Positions 16,839-25,900 are shown, counted from the first letter of the stretch. The stretch is DNA of 64,000 bases from CALROG01 sp943369755 (GCA_943369755.1 CALROG020000012.1:1-64000), one strand, 5' to 3'. Notes: generated by a model not told the origin, from the sequence alone. Numbers and translations: made by a program.

Positions 16839-18676
16839 GACGGGTGGTCTGGGGAGCCGGGTCGCAGCATCGGGATGTCGTCGCCATCTTGCAGCGAACT
16901 CTCGGCAAGTGGCATGCGTTCGGTGGATTCCGGCTCCAGAAAGCGGATGGGGCGACGGGTGCGTGACGACATTCGGTCCAGCAATGCGCTGAGTGCCTCG
17001 GCCAGCAAGGGCGCCTCCATTGACTTTTCTTCAAGCAAGACGGCGGCAATATGAAATTGCAGGGTGACCTCGGGCTTGAGCCCCTTGAGCGGCATCAGCC
17101 CGGCGGCAATCAGCCGCGCTGCGCGGTCGGTCACGACAGAGCGGGCCGACACGCCTTCAAGAATCAGGCCAAAGCGGGCTTCACCCACACGGCTCACCGT
17201 GTCTACATCACGCAACAAGCGGCGCAGTTTGATAACGCTGCGCAGCAGGCTTTGTTCGGCAACTGACACGCCATAGAAATTCTTGATGCGCGAGTAGTTC
17301 ACAAGGTCGATGAAAATTACCGCAGAACCCAGTTTGTCGCGCTTGTAGCGGGTAACCACCTGGCGCAGACGGTCATGGAACAGGTGCGGCGCGAGCAGTC
17401 CGGTGAGTGCGTCCTGAGTTGACAGTGCCAGCTCCCGGATCTGCACGCCATGGCGCTCCCGCGAGCGGATGCTCAACGCCACCAGCAGCAGCGGCACCTC
17501 CAGGGCGGCACCCAGAACCACCGCATACTGGGTGCCGAAAGAAATCGCCAGCACGCCGAAAATGCGCAGCACCACCAGCAGCACGGAAAGACACAACGGA
17601 ATGAAGGCTGCCAACACCCAAAGGCCCACCATGTCGCCGCGCCGCCAGGCCAGCCAGGCGATCCAGACGCTGATGGCTGACGCCAGGCCGACATAGCCGC
17701 CGACCAGGATCAGGCCCACGGATTTGGGAACAAACACAAAGGTCAGGGCCAGCCCCAGGCCGGCCCAGCCGAACCAGTAGACGGCTTCGTCAAACCAGCG
17801 CAGCCGTGCCGAGATGCCAGTCAGGTGCCGCACAAACAGCAGCGCTGCACCGCCAGCCAGCAGCGCCAAAACGCCCTGCGATGTGTCGGTCCAGTAGCCG
17901 TAGCCGCTCCACAGCAGGTGGCCTGCCACGCCGGTGTAGGCCGCAACCGCCAGTGTCATGAGCGAGGCATAGGCAGAGTACCAGGCGTAGGTGGAGTCCC
18001 GGTAGACCCAGGCCTGCGCCAGGCAGGCCGCAATCAGCAGCACCAGGGCACCATAGGCCATGCCCAGACCCAGGTACTCGATTTGAATGCGCTGGCTGTA
18101 GCTGGTTTCGTTGGATAGGCGAACCGGCAGGCTCAAAGGGGTGACGTGACGCAGCCGCACGTACACGTCACGGGCCTCGCCGGCTGACAGATCAAGCCGG
18201 AAAACCGGGTAGCGGCCAGGCTCGGGCCAACTGTCTACCGCCAGCGTGTCGCCCGCGCTTTGGGCGCGCCATTGGCCACGGCCATCTTGTTGGTACACGG
18301 TAGCCAGGTCAAGAACAGGGATTGGGAACTCCAGCAGCCATTGTTGTGGCTGCTGGTTGGGTGGACGCTCCAGGCGATAGTGCAGCCACAGTGCGCTCAC
18401 CTCGCCCATGGTTTGGATCAATCCTTCACGCATGGGTTGAAACCGCGCCACACCACCCCGGGTCACCTGGTCGATTGACGCGGTGCCCGCGGTGTCCATC
18501 CAGAAGGCACCCAGTGCGCCCGCTTCGATGCTGCCTTTGGCTTCGTCCAGCACGATTGCAGGCCCGCGCGGGGCCTGGCCCCAGGCCGCACCAGCCATGC
18601 AGACCAGCAGCAGCGCAGTTGTCAGCCCGCGCAGCGCCCAGTGGCACGCCAACAGTGCCTCCCCGACGCATCGCAT
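16835..18676 (-). CDS. 7TMR-DISM membrane sensor with degenerate GGDEF domain
   Basis: The start is the ATG at 18676 (613 residues), just inside the divergent gap to ychF. Residues 1-33 form a signal peptide. The periplasmic part (about 35-185) resembles 7TMR-DISMED2. Seven hydrophobic helices follow (about 195-395), starting LGLGMAYGALVLLIAACLAQ. The cytosolic end has DALTGLLAPHLFHDRLRQ, the usual entry to a GGDEF domain, but the active-site strand reads SRVGEARFGLILE, so GGDEF is replaced by VGEAR and catalysis of c-di-GMP is very unlikely. The upstream metal-binding IFIDLVNYSRIKNFYG is kept. It may be a c-di-GMP or partner-binding receptor. Confidence 0.82.
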   Translation of the reverse strand: MRCVGEALLACHWALRGLTTALLLVCMAGAAWGQAPRGPAIVLDEAKGSIEAGALGAFWMDTAGTASIDQVTRGGVARFQPMREGLIQTMGEVSALWLHYRLERPPNQQPQQWLLEFPIPVLDLATVYQQDGRGQWRAQSAGDTLAVDSWPEPGRYPVFRLDLSAGEARDVYVRLRHVTPLSLPVRLSNETSYSQRIQIEYLGLGMAYGALVLLIAACLAQAWVYRDSTYAWYSAYASLMTLAVAAYTGVAGHLLWSGYGYWTDTSQGVLALLAGGAALLFVRHLTGISARLRWFDEAVYWFGWAGLGLALTFVFVPKSVGLILVGGYVGLASAISVWIAWLAWRRGDMVGLWVLAAFIPLCLSVLLVVLRIFGVLAISFGTQYAVVLGAALEVPLLLVALSIRSRERHGVQIRELALSTQDALTGLLAPHLFHDRLRQVVTRYKRDKLGSAVIFIDLVNYSRIKNFYGVSVAEQSLLRSVIKLRRLLRDVDTVSRVGEARFGLILEGVSARSVVTDRAARLIAAGLMPLKGLKPEVTLQFHIAAVLLEEKSMEAPLLAEALSALLDRMSSRTRRPIRFLEPESTERMPLAESSLQDGDDIPMLRPGSPDHPS

Positions 18677-18707
18677 ACACTTGCCAGCTTGATTTTTTGG
18701 AACTGTC

Positions 18708-19799
18708 ATGAGCTTGAAGTGCGGCATTGTAGGCCTGCCCAACGTAGGGAAATCCACCTTGTTCAACGCCTTGACCAAGGCCGGCATTGCGGCGGAAAAC
18801 TATCCGTTCTGCACGATCGAGCCCAATGTCGGCATTGTTGAGCTGCCAGACCCCAGACTGGCCAGGCTGGCAGGAATTGTCAAGCCCGAGCGGTTGGTTC
18901 CGGCCATCGTCGAGTTTGTTGACATTGCCGGTCTGGTGGCGGGCGCCAGCAAGGGCGAAGGCCTTGGCAACCAGTTCCTGGCGCACATTCGTGAAACCGA
19001 TGCCATTGTCAATGTGGTGCGCTGCTTTGACGACGCCAACGTGGTTCACGTCGCGGGCCGGGTAGACCCGGTGTCCGACATTGAAGTGATCCAGACCGAG
19101 CTGTGCCTGGCCGATATGACCACTGTGGAGAAGGCGCTGCATCGCCACACCAAGACGGCGCGCTCCGGCGACAAAGACGCCGCCAAGCTGGTGGCCATTC
19201 TTGAGCGCTGCCAGGCGGCACTGAACCAGGGCCAGCCGGTGCGTGCACTGGACTTCACCAAGGAAGAGCTGCCGCTGCTCAAGCCACTGTGCCTGATCAC
19301 CGCCAAGCCGGCGATGTTTGTCGGCAACGTGGACGAGACCGGCTTTGCCAACAACCCCTACCTGGACAAGCTGCGCGAGTACGCCGCTGCGCAAAACGCG
19401 CCGGTGGTTGCGATCTGCGCCAAGATGGAGGCCGAGATGGCCGAGATGAGCGACGAAGACAAGCAGATGTTTCTGGCAGAAATCGGCCAGGACGAACCAG
19501 GCCTGAACCGTCTGATTCGCGCCGGCTTCACTTTGCTCGGGCTACAGACCTATTTCACGGCGGGTGTCAAGGAAGTACGCGCCTGGACCGTCCCGATTGG
19601 CGCCACCGGCCCGCAGGCGGCCGGCGTTATTCACACCGATTTTGAGCGCGGCTACATTCGCGCCCAGACCATTGCCTTTGACGACTTCATCGCCTACCAG
19701 GGCGAGCAGGGTGCCAAGGACGCAGGCAAGATGCGCAGTGAAGGCAAGGACTACATCGTCAAGGACGGCGATGTGATGAACTTCCTCTTCAACGTTTGA
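18708..19799 (+). CDS. ychF: YchF, redox-regulated ATPase of the Obg-like family
   Basis: This protein has 363 residues, the normal length. The G1 motif is GLPNVGKSTLFNALTKAGI, the G3 motif is DIAGLVAGASKGEGLGNQFL, and a TGS domain lies near the C terminus (VKEVRAWTVPIGATGPQAAGVIHTDFERGYIRA). YchF prefers ATP over GTP, binds the ribosome and is inhibited under peroxide stress in other bacteria. The ATG at 18708 lies 31 bases from the divergent GGDEF-like gene. Both ends and all motifs are intact. Confidence 0.96.
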   Translation: MSLKCGIVGLPNVGKSTLFNALTKAGIAAENYPFCTIEPNVGIVELPDPRLARLAGIVKPERLVPAIVEFVDIAGLVAGASKGEGLGNQFLAHIRETDAIVNVVRCFDDANVVHVAGRVDPVSDIEVIQTELCLADMTTVEKALHRHTKTARSGDKDAAKLVAILERCQAALNQGQPVRALDFTKEELPLLKPLCLITAKPAMFVGNVDETGFANNPYLDKLREYAAAQNAPVVAICAKMEAEMAEMSDEDKQMFLAEIGQDEPGLNRLIRAGFTLLGLQTYFTAGVKEVRAWTVPIGATGPQAAGVIHTDFERGYIRAQTIAFDDFIAYQGEQGAKDAGKMRSEGKDYIVKDGDVMNFLFNV

Positions 19800-19810
19800 G
19801 CCGCTATGGC

Positions 19811-20281
19811 TCAGGGCACAAACACATACAGCAGCGCCGCTGTCATCAGCAAGTAGCGCAAAAACTTGCCGATCAGCATATAGCCCAGGCAGGGCCAGAA
19901 GGGCAGCCTGAGCCAGCCGGCGACGGCGCACAGCGGATCGCCCACCACAGGCAGCCAGGCCAGCAGGCAGGCCTTGGGCCCCAGTTTTTCAAGCCAGGCC
20001 AGAGCGCGCACATGGGTTGGCGAACGGCCATATTTGTCTACCGCCTTGTGGGCTCCGTAGCCTAGCCACCAGTCCACCGCGCCGCCCAGCGTATTGCCTG
20101 CGGTGGCCACCAGAATTGCCGGCCAGAACAAGTCGGGGTTGAGTTTGATGAGGCCGAACACTGCGGGTTCAGAACCAAGCGGCAGCAGCGTCGCCGAAAC
20201 AAACGACACGACGAACAAGGTGCTTAATCCGAACTTTGGCAAAGCCAGCAGCGTTAGCAAATGTTCTAGCCAGGCTTCCAT
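19811..20281 (-). CDS. YqaA-family inner membrane protein (VTT/DedA-like)
   Basis: This protein has 156 residues with about four membrane segments. Conserved blocks are LFVVSFVSATLLPLGSEP, ATAGNTLGGAVDWWLGYG and LAWLPVVGDPLCAVAGWLRLPFWP, the YqaA signature. This family is related to DedA/VTT proteins, which are proposed lipid scramblases or flippases; no specific function is established for YqaA. It is convergent with ychF with 11 bases between stops. Upstream it faces dusB. Confidence 0.87.
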   Translation of the reverse strand: MEAWLEHLLTLLALPKFGLSTLFVVSFVSATLLPLGSEPAVFGLIKLNPDLFWPAILVATAGNTLGGAVDWWLGYGAHKAVDKYGRSPTHVRALAWLEKLGPKACLLAWLPVVGDPLCAVAGWLRLPFWPCLGYMLIGKFLRYLLMTAALLYVFVP

Positions 20282-20392
20282 GAGTGGGGCTCAGTATAGG
20301 CAGGCATCAAACTGTTCCCGGATTTCAATTGCTGAAATTTTGAGCAGCTACAATCGTGCCTCATTTTTCAGCAGCGCCGCAGCCCCCACCCC

Positions 20393-21439
20393 ATGCAAAT
20401 TGGCCCCTACGTTTTGGCGAACAATCTGTTCGTCGCGCCGATGGCGGGCGTTACGGACCGGCCCTTTCGCATGCTTTGCAAAAAACTGGGTGCGGGTTAC
20501 GCGGTCAGTGAGATGGTGACCTCGCGCCGGGAGCTGTGGAACACCCTGAAGACCTCGCGGCGCGCCGACCACGCCGGCGAGCCCGGCCCGATTGCGGTAC
20601 AAATTGCGGGGACCGACGCTGCCATGATGGCCGAGGCCGCTGCGTACAACATCGAGCGCGGCGCGCAGATTATTGACATCAACATGGGGTGCCCCGCGAA
20701 GAAGGTCTGCAACAAGTGGGCCGGGTCGGCGTTGATGCAGGACGAAACGCTGGCGCTGCAGATTGTCGAGGCGGTGGTGCAGGCCTGCGAACCGCGCGGT
20801 GTGCCGGTCACGCTCAAGATGCGCACCGGTTGGTGCCAGGCCCACAAGAATGCCGTGACACTGGCACGCACTTTCGAAGCTGCGGGGGTGCGCATGCTCA
20901 GCGTGCATGGGCGCACGCGTGAGCAGGGCTACAAGGGCCAGGCCGAGTACGACACCATTGCCGCGGTGAAAGCCGCAGTGCGGGTGCCCGTGGTTGCCAA
21001 TGGCGACATTACGACGCCATTGAAGGCGCGCGAGGTGCTGGCCTGTACCGGGGCCGATGCGGTGATGATTGGCCGCGCGGCCCAGGGCCGCCCCTGGATC
21101 TTCCGTGAGGTGGCGCATTTTCTGGCTACCGGGACCGCGCTGGCCCCGCCGTTGGTGGCCGAGGTGCGACGCCTTCTGCTGGCGCATCTGCAAGACCACT
21201 ACGTGCTGTACGGCGAGTTCACCGGCGTGCGCAGCGCGCGCAAGCACATTGGCTGGTATGTGAAGGCCTTGCCGGGGGGCGAGGCTTTCCGCGCCCGCAT
21301 GAACTTGCTGCACGAGGGTGTTGCCCAGCTTCAGGCCGTGGCAAATTACTTTGACGAACTTGGTCAGACGATGGAGCGCATGCCCGGCGCAACCGCCATC
21401 GGCCTGGATCTGGAAGAAACTGCGGACGCAACCGAATGA
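20393..21439 (+). CDS. dusB: DusB, tRNA-dihydrouridine synthase
   Basis: This protein has 348 residues. The TIM-barrel FMN enzyme motifs are VAPMAGVTDRPFRMLCK, DINMGCPAKKVCNKWAGSAL (with the catalytic Cys), and the FMN phosphate-binding ANGDITTPLKAREVL and ADAVMIGRAAQGRPWIF. DusB reduces uridine in the D loop of tRNA with NADPH. It is the first gene of dusB-fis-purH; the fis ATG overlaps its stop (ATGA). In E. coli dusB-fis is likewise an operon, with strong growth-rate control. Confidence 0.96.
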   Translation: MQIGPYVLANNLFVAPMAGVTDRPFRMLCKKLGAGYAVSEMVTSRRELWNTLKTSRRADHAGEPGPIAVQIAGTDAAMMAEAAAYNIERGAQIIDINMGCPAKKVCNKWAGSALMQDETLALQIVEAVVQACEPRGVPVTLKMRTGWCQAHKNAVTLARTFEAAGVRMLSVHGRTREQGYKGQAEYDTIAAVKAAVRVPVVANGDITTPLKAREVLACTGADAVMIGRAAQGRPWIFREVAHFLATGTALAPPLVAEVRRLLLAHLQDHYVLYGEFTGVRSARKHIGWYVKALPGGEAFRARMNLLHEGVAQLQAVANYFDELGQTMERMPGATAIGLDLEETADATE

Positions 21440-21672
21440 GCAAAAAACAGATTGAGGAATGTGTGCGCCTGAGCCTTGAGGGGTACTTCAAGGATCTGCG
21501 CGGCACCGAGCCCGCTGGCATGTATGAAATGCTGGTCAAAGTCATGGAGAGGCCACTGCTCGAGGTGGTGATGGACAAGGCCGACAACAACCAGTCCAAG
21601 GCGGCCGAATGGCTGGGCTTGAACCGCAACACCCTGCGCAAGAAGCTCGTCGAACACAAACTCATCAAATGA
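21436..21672 (+). CDS. fis: Fis-family nucleoid-associated DNA-binding protein
   Basis: This is a protein of 78 residues, shorter than E. coli Fis (98) but usual for betaproteobacteria. The C-terminal helix-turn-helix has NNQSKAAEWLGLNRNTLRKKL, matching the Fis recognition helix. The N-terminal beta-hairpin arms of enteric Fis are reduced. It has overlaps at both ends: with dusB (ATGA at 21436) and with purH (ATGA at 21669). Fis bends DNA and adjusts transcription and topology with growth phase. Confidence 0.93.
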   Translation: MSKKQIEECVRLSLEGYFKDLRGTEPAGMYEMLVKVMERPLLEVVMDKADNNQSKAAEWLGLNRNTLRKKLVEHKLIK

Positions 21673-23240
21673 ACGCACTTATTTCCGTCTCGGACAAAAC
21701 CGGCATTGTCGAACTCACGCAGGCACTGCAAGGACTGGGCGTCAAGCTGATCTCCACCGGGGGCACTGCCAAGTTGCTGGCCGACGCCGGCCTGGCGGTG
21801 ACGGAGGTGGCGCAAGTCACCGGTTTCCCCGAGATGCTGGACGGCCGCGTCAAGACATTGCATCCTACGGTGCACGGTGGCCTGCTCGCGCGGCGCGACC
21901 TGCCCGAGCATATGGCTGCGCTCAAGGCGCACGGCATCGACACCATCGACCTGCTGGTCGTCAACCTGTACCCGTTTGAAGCCACCGTGGCCAAGGCCGG
22001 CTGCACGCTGGAAGAGGCCATCGAAAACATCGACATTGGTGGCCCGGCCATGGTGCGCAGCGCTGCCAAAAACTGGAAGGACGTGGCGGTGCTGACCGAC
22101 GCCACCCAGTACCCTGACGTGCTGCAAGAACTCACGGCGACGGGCAAGCTCAGTGACAAGACAAAGTTTGCACTGTCGGTGGCGGCGTTCAACCGCATCA
22201 GCAACTACGACGCCGCCATCAGCGACTACCTCTCTGGCGTTCAGGGTGACGCCAGCCAGGCGCAGTTTCCGGGCCAGGCCAATGGCCGGTTTGTGAAGCT
22301 GCAAGACCTGCGCTACGGCGAAAACCCGCATCAGCAGGCGGCCTTTTACCGAGACCTGTACCCGGCCCCCGGCTCGCTGGTGACGGCCAGGCAACTGCAG
22401 GGCAAAGAGCTGAGCTACAACAACATTGCCGATGCGGATGCGGCCTGGGAATGCGTGAAGAGCTTTGACGCCCCGGCCTGCGTGATCGTCAAGCACGCCA
22501 ACCCCTGTGGTGTGGCGGTTGGCCATGACACTGCGGATGCCTACGCCAAGGCGTTCAAGACCGACCCGACCTCGGCCTTTGGCGGCATCATCGCCCTGAA
22601 CCGCACGCTGGACGAAGCCGCCGCCCTGGACATCAGCAAACAGTTTGTCGAGGTTTTGATGGCCCCCGCCTTTACCGCCGAGGCCCTGGTGGTGTTCAAG
22701 AGCAAAGTCAATGTGCGTATTTTGCAGATTGATTTGCCGCGCGGTGGCGCGATCGACTGGGACAACGGACGCAACCTGATGGACATCAAGCGGGTGGGCT
22801 CGGGTCTGTTGATGCAGACCGCCGACAACCACGTGCTCACCCTGTCCGACCTCAAGGTGGTGACCCGCAAGTCACCCACGCCCGAAGAATTGCAAGACCT
22901 GCTGTTCGCCTGGAAGGTAGCCAAGTACGTGAAATCCAACGCCATCGTGTTCTGCAAAGACGGCATGACCCTGGGGGTGGGGGCGGGGCAGATGAGCCGG
23001 CTGGACTCGGCCCGCATCGCCAGCATCAAGGCCGAGCATGCCGGCCTGTCGCTCAAAGGCAGCGTGGTGGCAAGCGACGCGTTCTTTCCGTTTCGAGACG
23101 GGCTGGATGTGGTGGTGGACGCTGGCGCGAGCTGCGTCATTCAGCCCGGCGGCTCGATGCGCGATCAGGAAGTGATCGACGCTGCCGACGAACGCGGCGT
23201 TGCCATGGTTTTTTCGGGGGTCCGGCATTTCCGCCACTAA
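21669..23240 (+). CDS. purH: PurH, bifunctional AICAR transformylase / IMP cyclohydrolase
   Basis: The start is the ATG at 21669 overlapping the fis stop, giving 523 residues. The N-terminal MGS-like IMP cyclohydrolase domain has ISVSDKTGIVELTQAL and STGGTAKLLADAG. The C-terminal transformylase domain has RYGENPHQQAAFYRD, IVKHANPCGVAVG and TDPTSAFGGIIALN. The enzyme performs the last two steps of IMP synthesis, using 10-formyl-tetrahydrofolate. It is translationally coupled to fis. A copy of the 48-bp repeat begins 15 bases after its stop and may help terminate this and the convergent hemL transcript. Confidence 0.97.
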   Translation: MNALISVSDKTGIVELTQALQGLGVKLISTGGTAKLLADAGLAVTEVAQVTGFPEMLDGRVKTLHPTVHGGLLARRDLPEHMAALKAHGIDTIDLLVVNLYPFEATVAKAGCTLEEAIENIDIGGPAMVRSAAKNWKDVAVLTDATQYPDVLQELTATGKLSDKTKFALSVAAFNRISNYDAAISDYLSGVQGDASQAQFPGQANGRFVKLQDLRYGENPHQQAAFYRDLYPAPGSLVTARQLQGKELSYNNIADADAAWECVKSFDAPACVIVKHANPCGVAVGHDTADAYAKAFKTDPTSAFGGIIALNRTLDEAAALDISKQFVEVLMAPAFTAEALVVFKSKVNVRILQIDLPRGGAIDWDNGRNLMDIKRVGSGLLMQTADNHVLTLSDLKVVTRKSPTPEELQDLLFAWKVAKYVKSNAIVFCKDGMTLGVGAGQMSRLDSARIASIKAEHAGLSLKGSVVASDAFFPFRDGLDVVVDAGASCVIQPGGSMRDQEVIDAADERGVAMVFSGVRHFRH

Positions 23241-23254
23241 AAAATGGTGAAAAC

Positions 23255-23302
23255 GGCTGTAGCCCGCGTGCAATATGCGCGAGCCACTATGAAATTTATA
23301 GC
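23255..23302 (+). repeat. 48-bp dispersed repeat (between purH and hemL)
   Basis: The copy reads GGCTGTAGCCCGCGTGCAAT, then ATGCGCGAGCCACTATGAAA, then TTTATAGC. The last bases, read on the minus strand, are GCTATAA and form the hemL stop codon (23296-23298). It can fold as a hairpin through the pair GGCT/AGCC and GCGC-rich parts. Confidence 0.85.
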
Positions 23303-24588
23303 GTTTTGAAAACGGCGCGGGCAACCGCAAGCGTTTCCTCAATGTCGGCATCGGTATGCGCCGCGCTGACAAAGCCGGCTTCATACAGGGCCGGAGCGAT
23401 ATAGACGCCGCGCTGCAGCAGGCCGTGAAACAGGGCGTTGAACTTCGCCCCGTCAGTCTTCATCACGGCCGGGTAATTTTGTGGCAGCGCATCCAGCAGG
23501 AAGAAGCCGAACATGCCGCCTTCGCAGTCCGCGCTGAAGGCCAGCCCTTCGGCTCTGGCGGCGGCGCTCAGGCCGTCCACCAGCGAACGGGTTTTAGCGG
23601 TCAGCGCCTCGAAGAAGCCGGGTTTGCGGATTTCGCGCAGCGTGGCCAGTCCGCAGGCGGTGGCCACCGGGTTGCCCGACAGCGTGCCGGCCTGGTAGAC
23701 CGGCCCGAGCGGCGCGAGGTGCTCCATCACGGCGCGGGTGGAGCCGAACGCCGCCAGCGGCATGCCGCCGCCAATGACCTTGCCCAGCACCGTGATGTCG
23801 GGTTTGAAGCCGGGCAGGGCCGCGGCATAGACGCTCTGCGCGCTGCCCAGGGCGACACGGCAGCCGGTCATGACCTCATCAAACGCCAGCAACGCGCCGT
23901 ACTCGCTGCACAGCGCACGGCAGCGCTGCATGAACGGCAGGCTGGCGCGCACGAAGTTCATGTTGCCCGCAATCGGCTCGATCATCAGGCAGGCGATTTC
24001 TTTGCCATGCAGGGCAAAGCATTCTTCAAGTTGCGCGACGTTGTTGTACTCCAGTACCAGCGTGTGTTGCACGACTTCAGGCGGCACGCCCGCGCTGGTC
24101 GGGTTGCCAAAGGTGGCCAGGCCCGAACCGGCCTTGACCAGCAGTGCGTCGGCATGGCCGTGGTAGCAACCCTCAAACTTGATCAGCTTGCTACGCCCGG
24201 TGACGCCGCGCGCCAGGCGGATCGCGCTCATGGCCGCTTCAGTGCCAGAGCTGACCAGTCGCACCATTTCCATTGAAGGCACCAGGCTCAGGATTTCCTC
24301 GGCCAGCTCAATCTCGCGCTCTGTCGGCGCGCCGAAAGAAAAGCCTTCCAGCACGGCCTTTTGCACAGCCTCGACCACCGCCGGATGGCCATGGCCCAGG
24401 ATCATCGGGCCCCAAGAGCCGATGTAGTCGATGTAACGCGTGCCGTTGGCATCCCAGAAGTACGCGCCCTGCGCCCGTTGCACAAAACGTGGCGTGCCAC
24501 CGACCGCACGGAAAGCCCGCACCGGAGAATTGACACCACCGGGAATGGAGCGCTTCGCGCGCTCGAAGAGTTGTTGGTTGAGATCCAT
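23296..24588 (-). CDS. hemL: HemL, glutamate-1-semialdehyde 2,1-aminomutase
   Basis: This protein has 430 residues. It is a class III PLP aminotransferase with the PLP lysine in ITVLGKVIGGGMPLAAFG, the substrate-binding SWGPMILGHGHPAVV and the cofactor region VSSGTEAAMSAIRLARG. HemL moves the amino group of glutamate-1-semialdehyde to make 5-aminolevulinate, the start of tetrapyrrole synthesis by the C5 route. The stop codon TAA comes from the 48-bp repeat (CTATAA), so the last residue or two (KTL) may reflect insertion of that repeat. The gene is otherwise of normal length. Confidence 0.96.
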   Translation of the reverse strand: MDLNQQLFERAKRSIPGGVNSPVRAFRAVGGTPRFVQRAQGAYFWDANGTRYIDYIGSWGPMILGHGHPAVVEAVQKAVLEGFSFGAPTEREIELAEEILSLVPSMEMVRLVSSGTEAAMSAIRLARGVTGRSKLIKFEGCYHGHADALLVKAGSGLATFGNPTSAGVPPEVVQHTLVLEYNNVAQLEECFALHGKEIACLMIEPIAGNMNFVRASLPFMQRCRALCSEYGALLAFDEVMTGCRVALGSAQSVYAAALPGFKPDITVLGKVIGGGMPLAAFGSTRAVMEHLAPLGPVYQAGTLSGNPVATACGLATLREIRKPGFFEALTAKTRSLVDGLSAAARAEGLAFSADCEGGMFGFFLLDALPQNYPAVMKTDGAKFNALFHGLLQRGVYIAPALYEAGFVSAAHTDADIEETLAVARAVFKTL

Positions 24589-24613
24589 GCGCAGATCGAT
24601 GCCTTATTCGTAG

Positions 24614-24694
24614 GCCACCGCGGAACCGGCTTTGCCGGGCCGCTGGTGGCGCCCCCTTGAGGGGGAGGCGGCCGTAGGCCGCTTCGGGGGGGAG
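24614..24694 (+). repeat. About 80-bp dispersed repeat, copy 1
   Basis: It starts GCCACCGCGGAACCGGCTTT and ends GCTTCGGGGGGGA. It is almost identical to the reverse complement of 29603-29683. It holds three short hairpins: CCGGCTTTGCCGG, CGCCCCCTTGAGGGGGAGGCG and GCGGCCGTAGGCCGC. It fills the gap between the hemL start and the thiD stop. Confidence 0.85.
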
Positions 24695-25633
24695 TCAATG
24701 TTTGGTGTCATGGGCTGGCATGTCGAAGCCCTGGAGGGCTTCCATCTGGTCGTTGGCGGTTTCGTCGTCGGTCTCGGGCTGAGCCCAGAACAGGCGGTCG
24801 GGAATCACGTTGCCCATGCCGGGGCGAAAGCCCGAATCAAGGCAGCGGTCAAGGTAGCTCAGGGCCTCGGTTGCGGCGGCGGTCAAATCACTGCCACTGG
24901 CAATCAGTGCTGCCAATGCAGCCGAGAGGGTGTCACCGGCGCCGGAGAACACGGCGTCAAAGCGCTCAAACTTCTCGCTGCCCAATACGGTCTGTGGCGT
25001 GGCCAGCACGTTGTCAATGAATTGGTCGGGCAAGGGAATACCCGTAACCAGGGTGTAGGGCACGCCCAGCTCTGCCGCAGCCTTGGCGATGTCGCGCGCT
25101 CCGGGGCTGCGGTCGCTACCCCAGTCGGGCAGCAGCCAGCGCCACAGCGTGCTGTGGTTTCCCACCAACACCGTGGTTTGCGGCAGCAGCAGCTCACGGA
25201 AGGCGTCAAGGTACAGGTCAATCTGGCTCTCGTCCCACCACGACAGGTTGGGCATGTAGGCGATCAGCGGCACGTCGGCGTAGTCGGCGGCGATCTCGGC
25301 GATGGCGGAAATGTTTTCGGGGTTGCCGACAAAGCCGACCTTGAAGACTTGTACCGGCGCGTCTTCCAGAATGGTCCGTGCCTGTTCTGAAACAGCCTCG
25401 TCGTCGAAGGCGAAGTGGTCGAATATCTCGGCGGTGTCGCGGGCGTAGGCACCGGTGACAACCGGCAGCGCGTGGGCACCCACCGACGAAATTGCCGTGA
25501 CATCGGCGGCCAATCCGCCGGCCCCGCTGGGGTCGCTGGCGTTGAACACCATCACGCAGGCGGGGGTCTCGCTGTCAGCCTCTTCGCCGGTTGCCGGATC
25601 GGCAGGCAGTGCGGGGGAGTTGGGGTTTGTCAT
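24695..25633 (-). CDS. thiD: ThiD-like hydroxymethylpyrimidine/phosphomethylpyrimidine kinase
   Basis: The start is the ATG at 25633 (312 residues); a longer upstream frame would run antisense through the rubredoxin gene. Ribokinase-fold motifs are MVFNASDPSGAGGLAADVTAI (the ThiD N-terminal signature), ALPVVTGAYARDT and the C-terminal DAVFSGAGDTLSAALAALIASG with the catalytic Asp in GAGDT. ThiD phosphorylates hydroxymethylpyrimidine twice for thiamin synthesis. It is longer than E. coli ThiD (266 residues), with an acidic N-terminal tail and a variant C terminus. I see no TPP riboswitch in the 93 bases upstream. Confidence 0.82.
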   Translation of the reverse strand: MTNPNSPALPADPATGEEADSETPACVMVFNASDPSGAGGLAADVTAISSVGAHALPVVTGAYARDTAEIFDHFAFDDEAVSEQARTILEDAPVQVFKVGFVGNPENISAIAEIAADYADVPLIAYMPNLSWWDESQIDLYLDAFRELLLPQTTVLVGNHSTLWRWLLPDWGSDRSPGARDIAKAAAELGVPYTLVTGIPLPDQFIDNVLATPQTVLGSEKFERFDAVFSGAGDTLSAALAALIASGSDLTAAATEALSYLDRCLDSGFRPGMGNVIPDRLFWAQPETDDETANDQMEALQGFDMPAHDTKH

Positions 25634-25726
25634 AGGCCTGATTTCAACTGTGGCGGCGGCTTGTGCGCGGCTGGTTCGCAGGGCCTCGATACAATCGTTG
25701 CATTCTATGCGAAGGCCCTTTAAGCT

Positions 25727-25900
25727 GTGATCGAAACTAAAACTTGGATGTGTCTGATTTGTGGGTGGATTTACGACGAAGCCACCGGAGCCCCTGAACA
25801 TGGCATTGCGCCCGGGACCCCCTGGGCCGACGTGCCAATGAACTGGACTTGCCCTGAATGCGGGGCGCGCAAAGAAGATTTTGAGATGGTTCAGATCTGA
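25727..25900 (+). CDS. Rubredoxin
   Basis: This is a small gene of 57 codons. It starts at the GTG at 25727 with GAAGG about 12 bases upstream and ends TGA at 25898-25900. The protein reads MIETKTWMCLICGWIYDEAT at the start and has CPECGARKEDFEMV at the end. The two CxxCG-type pairs (CLICG and CPECG) are the rubredoxin iron ligands, and GIAPGTPWADVPMNWTCP is the typical central segment. It carries one iron and moves single electrons in the cytosol; its partner is not evident. It lies 60 bases before pilG on the same strand, an arrangement common in Burkholderiales. Confidence 0.96.
   Translation: MIETKTWMCLICGWIYDEATGAPEHGIAPGTPWADVPMNWTCPECGARKEDFEMVQI

Noticed and set aside
25634..25726. 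A TPP riboswitch ahead of thiD
   Set aside because: The gap is only 93 bases and lacks the conserved CTGAGA and related elements on the coding strand.
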